A DNA stretch of 64,000 nt from Diadophis punctatus similis (lineage: Eukaryota; Chordata; Lepidosauria; Squamata; Dipsadidae). Location: contig JALIGW010000005.1 in NCBI GenBank assembly GCA_023053685.1, positions 31,801,480 through 31,865,479 on the forward strand, read 5' to 3'. A program made the translations under genes and the position numbers. Shown here one piece after another: positions 10,963-23,063 of this stretch. Numbering within the stretch: the first letter of the stretch is position 1; each line of letters starts with the position of its first letter. The notes under the pieces are model-generated. The model had not been told where the DNA came from. It saw only the letters and a program-made list of their open reading frames with translations, and did not search any database.

Positions 10963-12986
10963 TGTAGTTCCTGTAATAGTGATGTACTATGACAATAATG
11001 GATCTGGGGTATTAACAGATGGGCAATTGCACTTGGGAACAGTTTGATTTGTGGGTAGTCTTCAAATCAAGTAAAACATGGGTAGTTTTCAAATCAGGTC
11101 AAAAATAGCCTTCCAGTCAAATAAAATGAGTCAGAGAAGTCCAAGCAAGAAAAAGATATGACGCAAGTCCTGTACTATACTTCCCATTCCAGGAAAGCAG
11201 GAATGAAAATAACAGCAGGCTGCTAGCCCTGTTGCTGATGTTCCTCCATATTTAAACTGTTGATCTCTTACCAACTTCCCACTGGGTTCCATCTGGTCCA
11301 GGGGCATTGTTGATACTCCTGTTCATGGACACAGCTGTTTTAACCAGCAGCAGTTTCAAAACACTATTCACCTCACTATGTTTGCCTGCCTCACAACTGA
11401 CAGCATACATCTAAATTCCTTAACAATTTATTATGTTTGTTATGTTAGTCAACATACTATAATTTACACTGATCTAATCAATTTTATAGCCAATTTGTAG
11501 AGTAAATATACTAAATAAAGATAAATAGTAAAATGTCACATCTAAAAAACTAAAACACATCATCCCACTGGCAATATTTTACAGCAAGCTCAGTTTGTAG
11601 TCACTAAGCCAACTAACCATGGTTTAGAAGCAAAATACCTGAATTCACACGTCATGTGCATGAATATCTGTCAGTGTACATATATTGATAAGAGGGCGGA
11701 CAAAAATTTTAAAAATGTTTAATTCTTTGGACGTATACTGGGAACAGCAAGATGACTCAGAGCCTCGTGTTTCCTATATTGCATTAGTTCTGTTTCACGG
11801 ATTTCCTGTATGGTACAATTTCTGGCCTCATTTTTGCTGGGTTATCTGCTTTGCATTTTTTTCACATGCTTTGCCACAGATTCACCGACTGGTTTTCAGA
11901 TTAGTCATTTCCAATATCTCTTTGCCTGCAAAACCACTAAATGTTCTTTCGAAACATTGGATAGAAATTTCGAGAGAGAAATTGTATGCAGGAACTCATA
12001 ACATTGAACTTTTCATTCTTATATTGTGATCCACTTCATGTAGATAAGCAATACACAGGTTGACTGTTGAACATTTCATTTTGTGGCAAAGTCTGTAGAT
12101 TATACTAATTTTTTGTGTTCCTTCTGGCATTGGGACAGATGCGGTATAGTAGTGCTAGCGATTCTGGGAGATGTAAAAATTGGAAGAATTGGTCCTTTTC
12201 CTTTGGATGATGGTGATTGTATACAACCATAATGTTCAAACAACCCTAATACATATTTTCCTCTAATGTTTTTTCATCCTGAAATTGGAGTTGATTAAAA
12301 ATAAGCATGGGAGTAACAAAAGTATAACTATTTGCCATGGTGTCCCATATTTACTTTGTGTGGATGTTTGTAAAGCCATTGGTAGAGCCCTACTGCATCT
12401 CAAATGCACCCTTGGAAAAATGGAATGACAAAGATCAATTTCACTAGGATTCTAATATATTTCATTAGAATATTTAAGACTACTTTAAAGAAGGAGCAAA
12501 ACTCAAGGCTCTTATCACACTCCATACAAAACATGTCAAGCAACTATTAAATGCAAAACTGTTTGGGTTACATATAAATGTCATCTGACATTTGATCACT
12601 TTTAAAGAGATTTGGAGTGCACATCTGGATCGGCAGACCGCCTTTGTGATCCTAAAATGTCTTCAGTGTTTAGCAGACAAATTGGTTTCTTTTTATTTCA
12701 GCTGCAATGTGATTGGAACTACTGTGAAGCATATTTGTTTTGTCAAATACAAGGGGAGCTGGGTAGATCCTCATGTGCAAAACTCCCACCTCACCTTTCT
12801 CTGAGCTCTTTGACTGCAGCAAAGCTAGTGATGCTTTAAGGGGAAGGGTTGCTTAATAGTTTTCCAATTCCAGTTATATGAGCTGTGGTGATTTTTAATT
12901 AATTAATTAATTACTTATTGCATATACGCAGGTGAGTAAACATGGGAGAGTTAGCACAGGTAGCAGTGATAACAAGTAATGGAGTA
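10963..12986. other. intergenic DNA
   Basis: No gene found. Two similar phrases (GGGTAGTCTTCAAATCAAGT at 11053 and GGGTAGTTTTCAAATCAGGT at 11080) form a small tandem repeat. (TTAA)n-like stretch at 12895-12913. Confidence 0.5.
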
Positions 12987-13180
12987 ATAGAGCCATGATG
13001 GTGCAGTGATTAAAATGCATTATTTATTGCCAGCAGTTCAATTCTCACTGGCTCAAGGTTGGCTCAGTCCATCCTTCTGAGGTCAGTAAAATGAGGACCC
13101 AGATTGTTGGGGGGCAATATGCTGACTCTGTAAATCTGTTAGAGCTTTAAAACACTGGGAAATGGTATATAAGTCTAAGT
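12987..13180 (+). mobile_element. squamate tRNA-derived SINE, first part
   Basis: GAGCCATGATGGTGCAGTGATTA head, GTTCAATTCTC B-box region, CAAGGTTGGCTCAGTCCATC and AATGAGGACCCAGATTGTTG body, and a GGTATATAAGTCTAAGT tail. Interrupted by the MITE at 13181 and resumes at 13594. Confidence 0.85.
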
Positions 13181-13593
13181 CCGTGATGGCGAACCTATGG
13201 CACGCAGAGCCATATCTAAGGGCACGCGAGGTGTTTCCCTATGTCAGCTCCCGTGTGCATGTGTGCACTGGCCAGCTGATTTTCGGCCTTCTGGAGGGCA
13301 GGGGGAGGCCTCTGGAGCCTGTGGATGGCAAAAACAGGGCCCAATGGGCCTACCGGAAGGCAGTTTTTCACCTACCCCAGGCTTCAGGAGGCTTTCCTGA
13401 AGCCTGGGGAGGGCGAAAAACGGCACAACGGGCCTACCGGAAGTCCGGAGGCCTCAGTAAGGTCTGTGCGCATGTGCAGGGGGGGCGTGGGAGGGGTTGT
13501 CCGCGCATGCGCGGGGGAAAGGGCATTGCATTATGGGTATGGGCGCGTGCACGCTCTTTTGGCACCAGAGCAAAAAAAGGTTCACCATTACTG
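13181..13593 (-). mobile_element. hAT-type MITE (GATGGCGAACC family), copy 3, inserted in a SINE
   Basis: Termini CCGTGATGGCGAACCT / AGGTTCACCATTACTG with exact duplication GTCTAAGT (13173-13180 and 13594-13601). The interior is in reverse orientation to copy 1. A CGCGCATGCGCG site lies at 13502-13513. Confidence 0.95.
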
Positions 13594-13616
13594 GTCTAAG
13601 TGCTATTGCTATATAT
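13594..13616 (+). mobile_element. SINE 3' tail resumed after the MITE
   Basis: GTCTAAGTGCTATTGCTAT continues the SINE tail broken at 13180; the first eight bases are the target duplication. Confidence 0.8.
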
Positions 13617-13622
13617 TATACT

Positions 13623-14004
13623 TTAAAACTAGAAAACTTTGAGTTCAAATACATGTTATTTGGGTTCACATACATGTTATTAAGAATTGTAAAGGTTAAT
13701 ATTCAAGTGAAACTTTTTGTTGCTGGGACTAATGGACATACAAAATCACTTAGGGAAAGTTGTTATTGTACATGGTAACTGCAGTGAGAGTTGCAGAGAT
13801 CCACAAAGATGAAAAAACTCTGAAATAGCCACAGTGAATGAATGGTTGGTGAAGATAACTGAATGGCAAAACTGACTTGTTTGATTAGGGAAAAGGCAAT
13901 AGCTACATTTCTTAATGCTCGGAAACCCTTTATGCACTTTTTACTGAAAATGGGAGAATTGCATGTATGATTTAAGGGTTTGATAATTAGAAAGGGTAGA
14001 ATAT
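13623..14004. other. intergenic DNA
   Basis: An ACATGTTATT repeat occurs twice at 13650-13681; otherwise nothing. Confidence 0.5.
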
Positions 14005-14012
14005 GGAAAGAA

Positions 14013-14621
14013 TAAGGTGACCAGACGTCCCGCTTTTGGCGGGACAGTCCCGCTTTTTAATAATTTGTCCCGCATCCCGCGGCGTTTCAAAAAAGTCCCG
14101 CTTTTTAAATTTGAATTTGCCCTGCACACCCCTCTGCCTCCTGCCTCGCCTGCCTCCTCCTGCCAGGCGGGGAGGGAGGGCAGTGAGAGGGGCAGCAGCG
14201 GTCTTACCTGTTCGTCGCCGCAGAGCCGAAGAAGCTGGTGGCGTTTGCGGCGCGGGACTTCCCCTGCCCTCTTTCCCCGGCCGCCGGGACGCCGCCATTT
14301 GCGTTCTTTTGCCCTCTGTGCAAGCAGAACGCTTTGCGCATGCGCAGAGGGCAAAAGAATGCAAATGGTGGCGTCCCGGCGGCCGGGGAAAGCGGACGGA
14401 GGAAGCCCCGTGCCGTGAATGCCACCAGCTTCTTCGGCTCTGCGGCAACAAACAGGTAAGCCTGCGCCGGTAGGAATCCACCCCTGGCTGTGATGAAGGG
14501 GGGGTGTTTGGGGGTGTGTGCACAAAGCTGCAGGATAAGACCCCTCCCGTCTTGCTCCCCTAGAAACCCCTCTCCCGTCAATGGTGTCCCGCTTTACAAA
14601 AAATAAAATCTGCTCACCTTA
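14013..14621 (+). mobile_element. foldback hAT-type element (TAAGGTGACCAGA family)
   Basis: Ends TAAGGTGACCAGACGTCCCG and TCTGCTCACCTTA, exact target duplication GGAAAGAA (14005-14012 and 14622-14629). The core is a long imperfect palindrome: about 14205-14330 pairs with about 14345-14460 (GCCGAAGAAGCTGGTGGC / GCCACCAGCTTCTTCGGC), centred on TGCGCATGCGCA at 14335-14346. Open frames in the GC-rich arms are not conserved proteins. Confidence 0.9.
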
Positions 14622-14661
14622 GGAAAGAAGGGAGTCATGATGCAAAAAAATCTTCTACTGT

Positions 14662-14710
14662 TAATAATCTTCAACAACATAAATAGGAGAACAAGCTAAA
14701 ATCCAATAAA
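14662..14710 (+). repeat. 49-bp exact direct repeat, copy 1
   Basis: Begins TAATAATCTTCAACAACATA; an identical copy lies at 15278-15326, 616 bp downstream. Weaker similarity extends a few bases either side. Confidence 0.95.
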
Positions 14711-17271
14711 GATTGCTGGATTTGCAAGATCCAAGATCCAAAAGAGAGAAGATAAAATATATAAATGCCTTTATAACTGTTGTAGAGAAGACCAGAAGCT
14801 GTTCCTTTATATTTTTTGCCTTTTTTCCCTTATTTACTTACCCTTCTCTTTATATTCATTTTTTCTTCAAATTTGTATTGTTTTTAGTCTGAAAAAAATT
14901 CTTCAATAAAAATTAATTGAAAAAGCAAATAACAAGCTTTCCGTGCATGTGGAGTAAGGATCCAGGCTTGTGTTGTTGGTCTAGATGCAGAACCTGTGGA
15001 AGATTGAAACAGGCTTGCTAGATCTCTACTCAGCATTTCTGAATTGACAGGAGTCAGTCTGATCATCTTCAAAGTATTTTTGAAAGTTTGGGAACAGATG
15101 TGATAACTCTGTGGAAGTACTCTATTTCTCTTCTTTGTTCTCTTATCAGCATTAATGTGTGTAGTCCTTTTCCAGGATTATAGGCAACTGATGAAATAGA
15201 CTTTATTAAACCAAAGCTAAAATTTCCATAGTATGTGCTTTGGTAATCTTTAAGGCGCCATAAGATTTTTCTACTTGTAATAATCTTCAACAACATAAAT
15301 AGGAGAACAAGCTAAAATCCAATAAAAAGATGTTGGATTTCCTCCAAGCAAGATAGGGAATTGATTTTTCTGTTGGAGTCGCTCTCTCCAAAAATCTCAG
15401 TGCATTTACTAAAGTGCAGTTCTTACAAAGACTTTGGGGAGAATCAGCACAATTAAACCAGTTTAAATTAGGACAACCTTTTGCAAAGCAGGACAAGATT
15501 GTATGGAAAGACTTTAAATAGTTGTGTAAAAAAAAAAGCAAGCAAAGCTTCTGGCAAGTGCACTTTGTCATGCACGCTGTTCAGCAGTGGAAGCTTCTTT
15601 GCATATTACAATTGTGATTGCGATGTCTGTGTTCCCAGATCTTAACCTTTGAACATTTCAAATTAGGGGCTGGTGGGTGGGGGCTGGTAGCGTTATCCCT
15701 TGGCGCTCTCTCTCTCTCGCACCAATGGCTGTGTTGGCTGCATTGTGCAACATTTGAAGGGCCACACTTTCCCTATTTTCGCTTTAATAGTGACAAGATT
15801 GCTGATTATTTTGCTAGCATAACTCCCTATGTTTTACATTGAAATAAAATCTTCATGTACTGAAGTTCCAGTAAAATGCAACTGATAATCACATAGAAGC
15901 ACTACCAAAATCAAGGCTGGTTATGGTAACATTGGGAACTAAGTTTTCTCCATTATCAACAGTAATAGAAAAATAATCTCACTCCAATCGCCCCTCGGTT
16001 AGGAAAATAATGTAGTATTGCCTCCATATAGAAAGTAATAGATTTTTTAAATGTTTCTGCATTAGGTTCAGACTTTTGCAATTCATACTTTCCAAAGCGC
16101 TAGGTTATGACACAGCAATTATACTTCCTATTAAATTGCACATTCTATTCATTCTGTATTTGCATGGGGATGGGCATAGCATTTACCACTGAGTGTAAGA
16201 CTACAATAAGAATCTTTATAACATTAAACCCAAAAGATCTTGCTGGAATTTTACTTAAAGTAACCAGAAATTTGAATTGGTAGAAATGCTATTTACCCAT
16301 GTTATGCTGGAGATAATCCTAATTGAAAATCCAATGACAATGATGTCTCTGTAACATGTCAGATTTAATGGCTTCAGCACATCTTAATTGTGATTCTTGG
16401 ATATCTGAAAGCTGAGCAAGTTATTGCCAGTGGCTGGAATCCAGGTTTGTGTGGTCAGTTTCCACTGATACCAGACAGCAAATAATTCTATTGTCCTGAA
16501 TCTCCCCTAACTGGTTAGTTCCTTTGTGCCACAAACAGAGCAGGATGGTGCATCATGCGGAAGAACAAACTTACTAAAACACTCCCAGATGGTTCATGAT
16601 CAGGATGCCCGTGTGATGAGTCAGTACGTCTCTTTGCTAAAGATAGATGCAGTTCCACTGAGTTATTATGTAACTAAAACAGAAAGGTCCAGACATTGGA
16701 GGAATCAGATTCTGCTATTAGAATATTGGCTTGATAGTATAGGTTGTGAGGAAGACTAGCTGGATTCAATAGCCAAAGATCAAATAAAACATTTTTAAAA
16801 AGAGGTGGGGAAAACAGTAGAAATCCTTTGACAAGAATCACAATAAAGACCAGGATGAGAATTTCAATTGTGGAAATAATTTTCTGAGTTTGCACAGAAG
16901 GGCAGAGTGAAGCCATGATGATGCCCACTATTTTAGCAATTGCAATTTTTATTATCCGTGTTTAGCAGTCTTCACTGTTCTTTTCCCACACAACTATGTA
17001 GAAGGTATTCCTTGTACATAATTTACCTTAACAGTGGACCACCAGATTATCCTACCTTAATTCTGAAACATTAAATTGAATGTTATAATTTGCACTGATC
17101 ATTTGATCTGTGCAAATTGTAGCATATGAAGACATTAGCTCGGTCTTTATTTATCAGTATGACTCTACATTAGCTGCTGCTTAGAAGTATATATTCCCAC
17201 CTAATGTCCAGTTTTAAAGCACCTATGCCAAATGAGAACAAAGAATGGGAGAAAGAAAGAAATGGGACATA
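14711..17271. other. intergenic DNA
   Basis: Contains the second copy of the 49-bp direct repeat; otherwise unique-looking. No conserved coding sequence. Confidence 0.5.
15278..15326 (+). repeat. 49-bp exact direct repeat, copy 2
   Basis: Identical to 14662-14710. The intervening 567 bp show no matching second unit. Confidence 0.95.
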
Positions 17272-17279
17272 GTCTATAC

Positions 17280-17413
17280 CAGTGTCAAACTCGCATCGTC
17301 ACGGCATCGTCACATGATGTATTAGGACATTTTTTTCCTTTCGCTAAACTGGGCGTGGGCGTGGCCAGCACGTGACGCATCCGGTCCATGGACCATGAGT
17401 TTGACCAGCCTTG
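17280..17413 (+). mobile_element. short hAT-type MITE
   Basis: Termini CAGTGTCAAACTC and GAGTTTGACCAGCCTTG with exact target duplication GTCTATAC (17272-17279 and 17414-17421). Confidence 0.85.
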
Positions 17414-17421
17414 GTCTATAC

Positions 17422-19251
17422 AGTTAGGCTTTATCTGGTGCCTACAGGTGTGGGTGACCACTAGCATCAAGAATTTAGAAATCTATCTTTGTTCTCTTTT
17501 GGTAGACATTTGGATTTTTGCAATTCATTATTTTATTGTGCTATTAGTGCTCTGTGCAAATGGAGCTGATTACAGCTGAGTTTATTCACATATTACACTA
17601 AATCAAGATATGTACTCTGGTTTGTTGAACAACCCCAGATGTTGTTTTTATTATCATAAATCATGGCTTCCAGCAACAGCTCTATAATAAAATAGTGCAT
17701 TCTTTCTAGCTTGTAAATAGTTAGACCCAGATGACCCAGATTGGGATTGTAAGTGCCCTTCTTAAAAACAAAAGCATCATAGACAAATATTGTGTTTATG
17801 TTTTTTGAGTCTTGCTTTTGATTTTATTTGGGGGGGGGGCCTATAAATTACCATGAGTCATATGGTTTTGTCAGTGTTTAAATTAAACATACAAACGAAC
17901 AGAGTGAATTCATAATAATAAATGGGAAACAACTAGATGATCTCTAGATGGGAGAAAAGAGGATTCCATGCATCACTTTGGTGCTATCTACCAGCTGTCC
18001 AAATTACTGCAACACGGCTATGATAGGCATAAAGTGAATATAAAGCTATATTTGGTTTTCTAAAAGATTACACATAATTATTCTCAAAGACTGAAAAGTG
18101 TTAACAGCCAAAATGGGTCAAGACTGAAAATTGTTTGTTTAAATACATCAGATTCTCTGTTGAATTCTAATGCTTTCTTCATTTGTACACACACCGTCAC
18201 ACTTATTATATTGGAAGTGGGATCTTCAAGGAGCACCCTACCTCTGCCAAGTCACCTAAGCCATTGTACAGAACTATTATACCAAAGTTGCACACTTTGG
18301 CTGCTTAAAGACAGCTTCCTGGTTCAGTTAGATCTGTTTCACATATTCAGAATAATTGCACTGTCAACATCACAAATAATAGTGAGAATGTAAAGTTGTT
18401 TGCCTTTGTTTTGTTTTTCTTTGTTGCTATAATGCACCTTGTGTGTTCGATCAGTGAAACTATATACAATGGATTGATCTTTACATGTTTGAAACGCTCT
18501 TCCCCTCTGGACTTAGCTACCAACTGTTGTTTGCTTCAGTTTACTTTTCTCTGCAGTAGGAATTAAGTTGCTTAGCTGCTGGTTGTTTGTCTGAAAGACT
18601 GGTTTTATAACATGATCTTATATTAGTAACCTTCATAGTAGCCTTTTGTTTTAAAGTTCATGTATCTGGAACTTAAGAGACGGGAGTGGTCGATAAACCC
18701 TACAGTTCTTCTCACTTCTCTGTGGTTTTTACTCCAGCTTTCTTCTTCTTATCATCTGATTGCACAGCTTCTAGATATTGAGTTGCCCAAGCAAATGCAT
18801 GCTAGTTGATATTTGTAGCACTAGTAACTGTTTTCATTTCCCTTTAATTGTTTCTATTCTTGCTGCACACCAGTTAGCTCATATTTGTCCGATGTTCCTC
18901 TCTTGCTCTTAAAATAAAAATGTCACTTTAGAGCAGATCCAACCCACTTGGTACTTATGAGACCCTTTTGGCTACTGTATATACCCTCCCTTGCCATTTG
19001 TCATGCTTGCTGGACCTGATAGCTTTAAACTCCAAAAATCTGAGTGGGTGGCACTAAATCACTCATCCTAATCCAGGCCAAAGCAAACACTGAGCATATA
19101 AGGAAGTATAAGAAACTGAAATAATTATTTTCCTTCAAGCGAATTTTTGTTCAAATTGAGAAGTCGTGTCACAGTTTGATGCTTGGTAAGTTCAGGCAAA
19201 GACCTTCACTATTTCCCTTTTTGTGTCAGTTGAAAATTGCGGAATTAAATG
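17422..19251. other. intergenic DNA
   Basis: Unique-looking; a 10-G run near 17831. Nothing recognised. Confidence 0.5.
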
Positions 19252-19259
19252 CTCTAGTT

Positions 19260-19646
19260 CAGTGATGGCGAACCTTTTTTCCCTCGGGTGCCGAAAGTGC
19301 ATGCGCACGTGCTATCGCACATGCACGAGTGCCCACACCCATAATTCACTGCCTGGGGAGGGCAAAAATGGCCTCTCCCGCCCCCCCGGAGGCCCTCTGG
19401 AGACCGGAAATGGCCCATTTCCCAATTTCTTCCCTGGAGCCTGGGGAGGGCAAAAAATGCCTCTCCCATCCCCCCGGAGGCCCTCCGGAAGCCAAAAACG
19501 CCCTCCCAGAGCCTCTGTGTGAGCCAAAAATCAGCTGGCCACCGTGCACATGCGCGCTGGAGCTGAGCTAGGCAACGGCTTGCGTGCCGGCAGATATGGG
19601 TCCGCGTGCCACCTGTGGCACGCATACCATAGGTTCGCCATCACTG
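19260..19646 (+). mobile_element. hAT-type MITE (GATGGCGAACC family), copy 4
   Basis: Perfect 16-bp termini CAGTGATGGCGAACCT / AGGTTCGCCATCACTG and exact duplication CTCTAGTT (19252-19259 and 19647-19654). Same orientation and interior as copy 1. Confidence 0.95.
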
Positions 19647-19654
19647 CTCTAGTT

Positions 19655-21058
19655 CTTAAATTTCAAGAGGTCTGTGAAATTGAAGAGGAAAAGAATTACC
19701 ATTTGATTGTCATATGGGTCAGTTGTAGGAGGCTTCACTGTTATTAGTATATCTGAGATGGAGATGGTGGTGATGATTGTTGACACTGGTTTCCTCTCAG
19801 ACCTGCAGTAAAGCACATTTAGGTCATCTGCCAGTTGTCAATTCCCTTCAGCATGGAAAGGAAGTTTTCTGTAACCAGTGATATTTTAAAGAGTTTTCCA
19901 CACATTTGCTGAATGTCTATGGAGACTCTCAGACATCCAGGTCATAGTTGTCCCAAGCTGAAGAAGCTTCTTGGATAAGAAGTGAAATGTCTTCAAAGAA
20001 AAACCAGAAAGTCCAGTTGCCTCTTGAAAAAAGCACCTTTGGGACACACATTTGCTGGTTCATTTGTTGAGAGCTGTTTCTTCAGCTTTTCAGAGTAGCT
20101 TATTTTTTGCTGTTCTGATCTGCCCTGGAGAATAAAATGGTTTTCAATTGATAATTAATGTCTCTAAGTTCACATCACAGAATTTTTTTAGCGTAGTTAC
20201 ATTTTTACACCAACGGTTGTTGATATAAAAGCAGCGACCCCCTCCCTTCTTTTTACAGGCTGTTTCTGCAATTCTGTCTGCCCTCTGAATCTGAAACCCT
20301 GGGATATACAAGCTGCTATCATCAATCGACTCATTTAGCCAGACTCATTTACTAATTTTACATTTTATCATTTCCTTCATTAATTATCCCTGCTCCCCAA
20401 GTGGCACTTCTATAAATCTCTTCCTCTTATGTCTTTAATGAAGAAATTTTTAAAATGTTATTGACAGAAAGAGAATCTTCTTTCTATTTTACCTGCAAAT
20501 TGGAGTGGAGTTAATAGATGATCTTCACTTCTCATAAAATGTTTGTCCCTAGTCCATTCTATTATGTCTCTAGCTAATTAACTAAATAACATATGAACAT
20601 ATAATGTTTTCTCATTTTCTAATATCTTTATTTACAAATGAATTTTAAATAGAAATATAGTTTACTATACTTGTTTGATCCCAAAATCCATTTTGTCATA
20701 TAAATTACAAACTTTCCTATTGTTCAGATATTATGCTAAAAGTTTCATAGATGGTACATAATAAAAGCAGATACCAGAATAATTCAGAATTCATGTCACT
20801 TCTATCAGCTGTTTAAAATACATATTACAAATAAATATGATTTTAATTATATAATAAAAGTGTTCATAATTTATGCCATTTTTAAGATTGCCAAATTAGT
20901 TTATGTTGGTACATTAAAAAAATAAAAAAATGTAAATCTAGGCTCAGTTTTAGCATTACTAAGAATCAATTATAGAGTTGTCATTGTACAACAACTCAAG
21001 TAAAGACAATATTTGCAAATATCAGAAGTCCTAAAAAAAATCTCTGATGAGTTTAAAT
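19655..21058. other. intergenic DNA
   Basis: AT-rich, particularly 20580-20940. Nothing recognised. Confidence 0.5.
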
Positions 21059-21194
21059 CAGTGTTTCTCAAACCTGGCAACTTTAAGATATGTGGACTTT
21101 GATTTCCAGAATTTCCCTGACCACCATGGCTGGCTGAAGAATTCTGGAAGCTGAAGTCCATATATCTTAAAGTTGCCCCATTTGAGAAAAATTG
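21059..21194. mobile_element. palindromic hAT-type MITE (GGCAACTTTAAGA family)
   Basis: CAGTGTTTCTCAAACCTGGC, AACTTTAAGATATGTGGACT and their inverse AGTCCATATATCTTAAAGTT with TTTGAGAAAAATTG. The flanks GTTTAAAT and ATCTAAAC are not direct repeats but near reverse complements. Confidence 0.75.
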
Positions 21195-21202
21195 ATCTAA
21201 AC

Positions 21203-21715
21203 TGAAGAATGGGCAGAATATTTATCATTTGCTGCTTTATGAAAGACTGAAATGACTCTATTGCTGGCCTTCCCTTAGTGGAACAAGCTTTCACTGACAG
21301 GTCAAGGCACACAGTTTGAACAGATTTCACCAATTACTCCAGTCTTTCATGGCCTTCTGCAAAGTGGGTGGTCAGTCTGAATGCTTAATCTTTTCCTCAG
21401 TCTGCATGGAGGATTTCAATCTAAAGAGGTGTTTCAAAAGTCAGGTACCTTTATGTGTAAGGTACAAGTACTTTTGATTTGGGAATTTTGCATTTTGTCT
21501 CTGAGTAGAATTAAGTGTGAATTTTTGGTTGTAGCTTGATTTTAGAGACTCAAAACATTTAGGAAGTCCTAAATCTCAGAGAACTTGGTCCATTTTTCTT
21601 GTCTATGCTAGATTAATGAAGTTTTTGTTCTTGTTTCTGGCACAAAGTTGTAGTGCTTGAATATAGTCAGGTCATAAGGCAGTTGGCTGTCATTTATAAG
21701 CATGAGAATTGAAAA
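21203..21715. other. intergenic DNA
   Basis: Nothing recognised between the MITE and the SINE pair. Confidence 0.5.
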
Positions 21716-21940
21716 AGAGCCTAGGTGGTGCAGCGGTTAGAGGCAATACTGCAGGCCACTTTAGCTGACTGTGATCCGCAGGTCAGCGGTTCAAATCTCA
21801 CCGGCTCAAGGTTGACTCAGCCTTCCATCCTTCCGAGGTAGGTAAAATGAGGACCCAGATTGTTGGGGGCAATATAAATATACATTGCTTACTGGTGTAA
21901 ACCGCTTAAAGAGTGCTTGCACTGTGAGGCGGTATATATT
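21716..21940 (+). mobile_element. squamate tRNA-derived SINE, plus-strand member of an inverted pair
   Basis: GAGCCTAGGTGGTGCAGCGG (A box), GCGGTTCAAATCTCACCGG (B box), CAAGGTTGACTCAGCCTTCC body and a GTGAGGCGGTATATA tail. Confidence 0.9.
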
Positions 21941-21960
21941 TATTTATTTATTTTATTTTA

Positions 21961-22190
21961 TTAGTGATATTTATATACCACCTCATAGTGCAAGCACTCT
22001 CTAAGCGGTTTACACCATTAAGCAATGTATATATTTACATTGCCCCAACAATCTGGGTCCTCATTTTACCTACCTCGGAAGGATGGAAGGCTGAGTCAAC
22101 CCTGAGCCGGTGAGATTTGAACACCTGAACTCAAATGATCAGTCAGCTAAAGTAGCCTGCAGTACTGCTCTCTAACCGCTGCGCCACCAT
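21961..22190 (-). mobile_element. squamate tRNA-derived SINE, minus-strand member of an inverted pair
   Basis: The same SINE in reverse: TATATACCACCTCATAGTGC tail first, ending TAACCGCTGCGCCACCAT. Separated from the plus copy by about 20 bp of TTTA repeats. Confidence 0.9.
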
Positions 22191-22813
22191 TATAAATCTC
22201 ACAAATAACTAAAATAAATGAGGGGAAGGGTAATTGATATCACATGCACCATGACATCATTCAGGTACACCTGAACCATACTTTGTGTCATTTGTGCGAT
22301 TGAGACACCATGCACATGATACCACTGCCACCAGATGCCTATGCAGTCCCTAGCAAATAAAGTTTGTCTAAGTAAACTATTTTGAACTTTAAAACCAGTA
22401 TGAACTTTAAACTCTGTATCTTGAAACCAATATACCTGAGTTATGATTTCTCCCAAGTGTCTTTCTATTCATTATTTCAATTTGGAGGGAGGGTGGTGGT
22501 GTATGGCCTCCCTGAATTTTGGCAGCTATTGTCTCCCAGATTCTTTGTGCTGAAAATGCTTACTTTATGGCATGTAAGAACAGTGTGTGGCTCTGCAGAT
22601 GTTATCAAATTCCAGTTCCCAAAGGTAAGGGTTCATCCGAGATATGGGCCAACACTATCTGGAAGTGGAATGATATTTCCTTACCTTGTCCCGATGCTAA
22701 ATGTTTCCAGATGTAGATTCTTTATTAAGGAGTGTCTTTAAACCACTTGAATAAAATATTTATTTCATTGAGGACTCCAACTTTATTATTTATTTATTCA
22801 ATTTCCATATTCA
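22191..22813. other. intergenic DNA
   Basis: TTTATT-rich at 22783-22800, probably a LINE tail; otherwise nothing. Confidence 0.5.
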
Positions 22814-23046
<233 letters not shown>

Positions 23047-23063
23047 CACACACACACATATAC

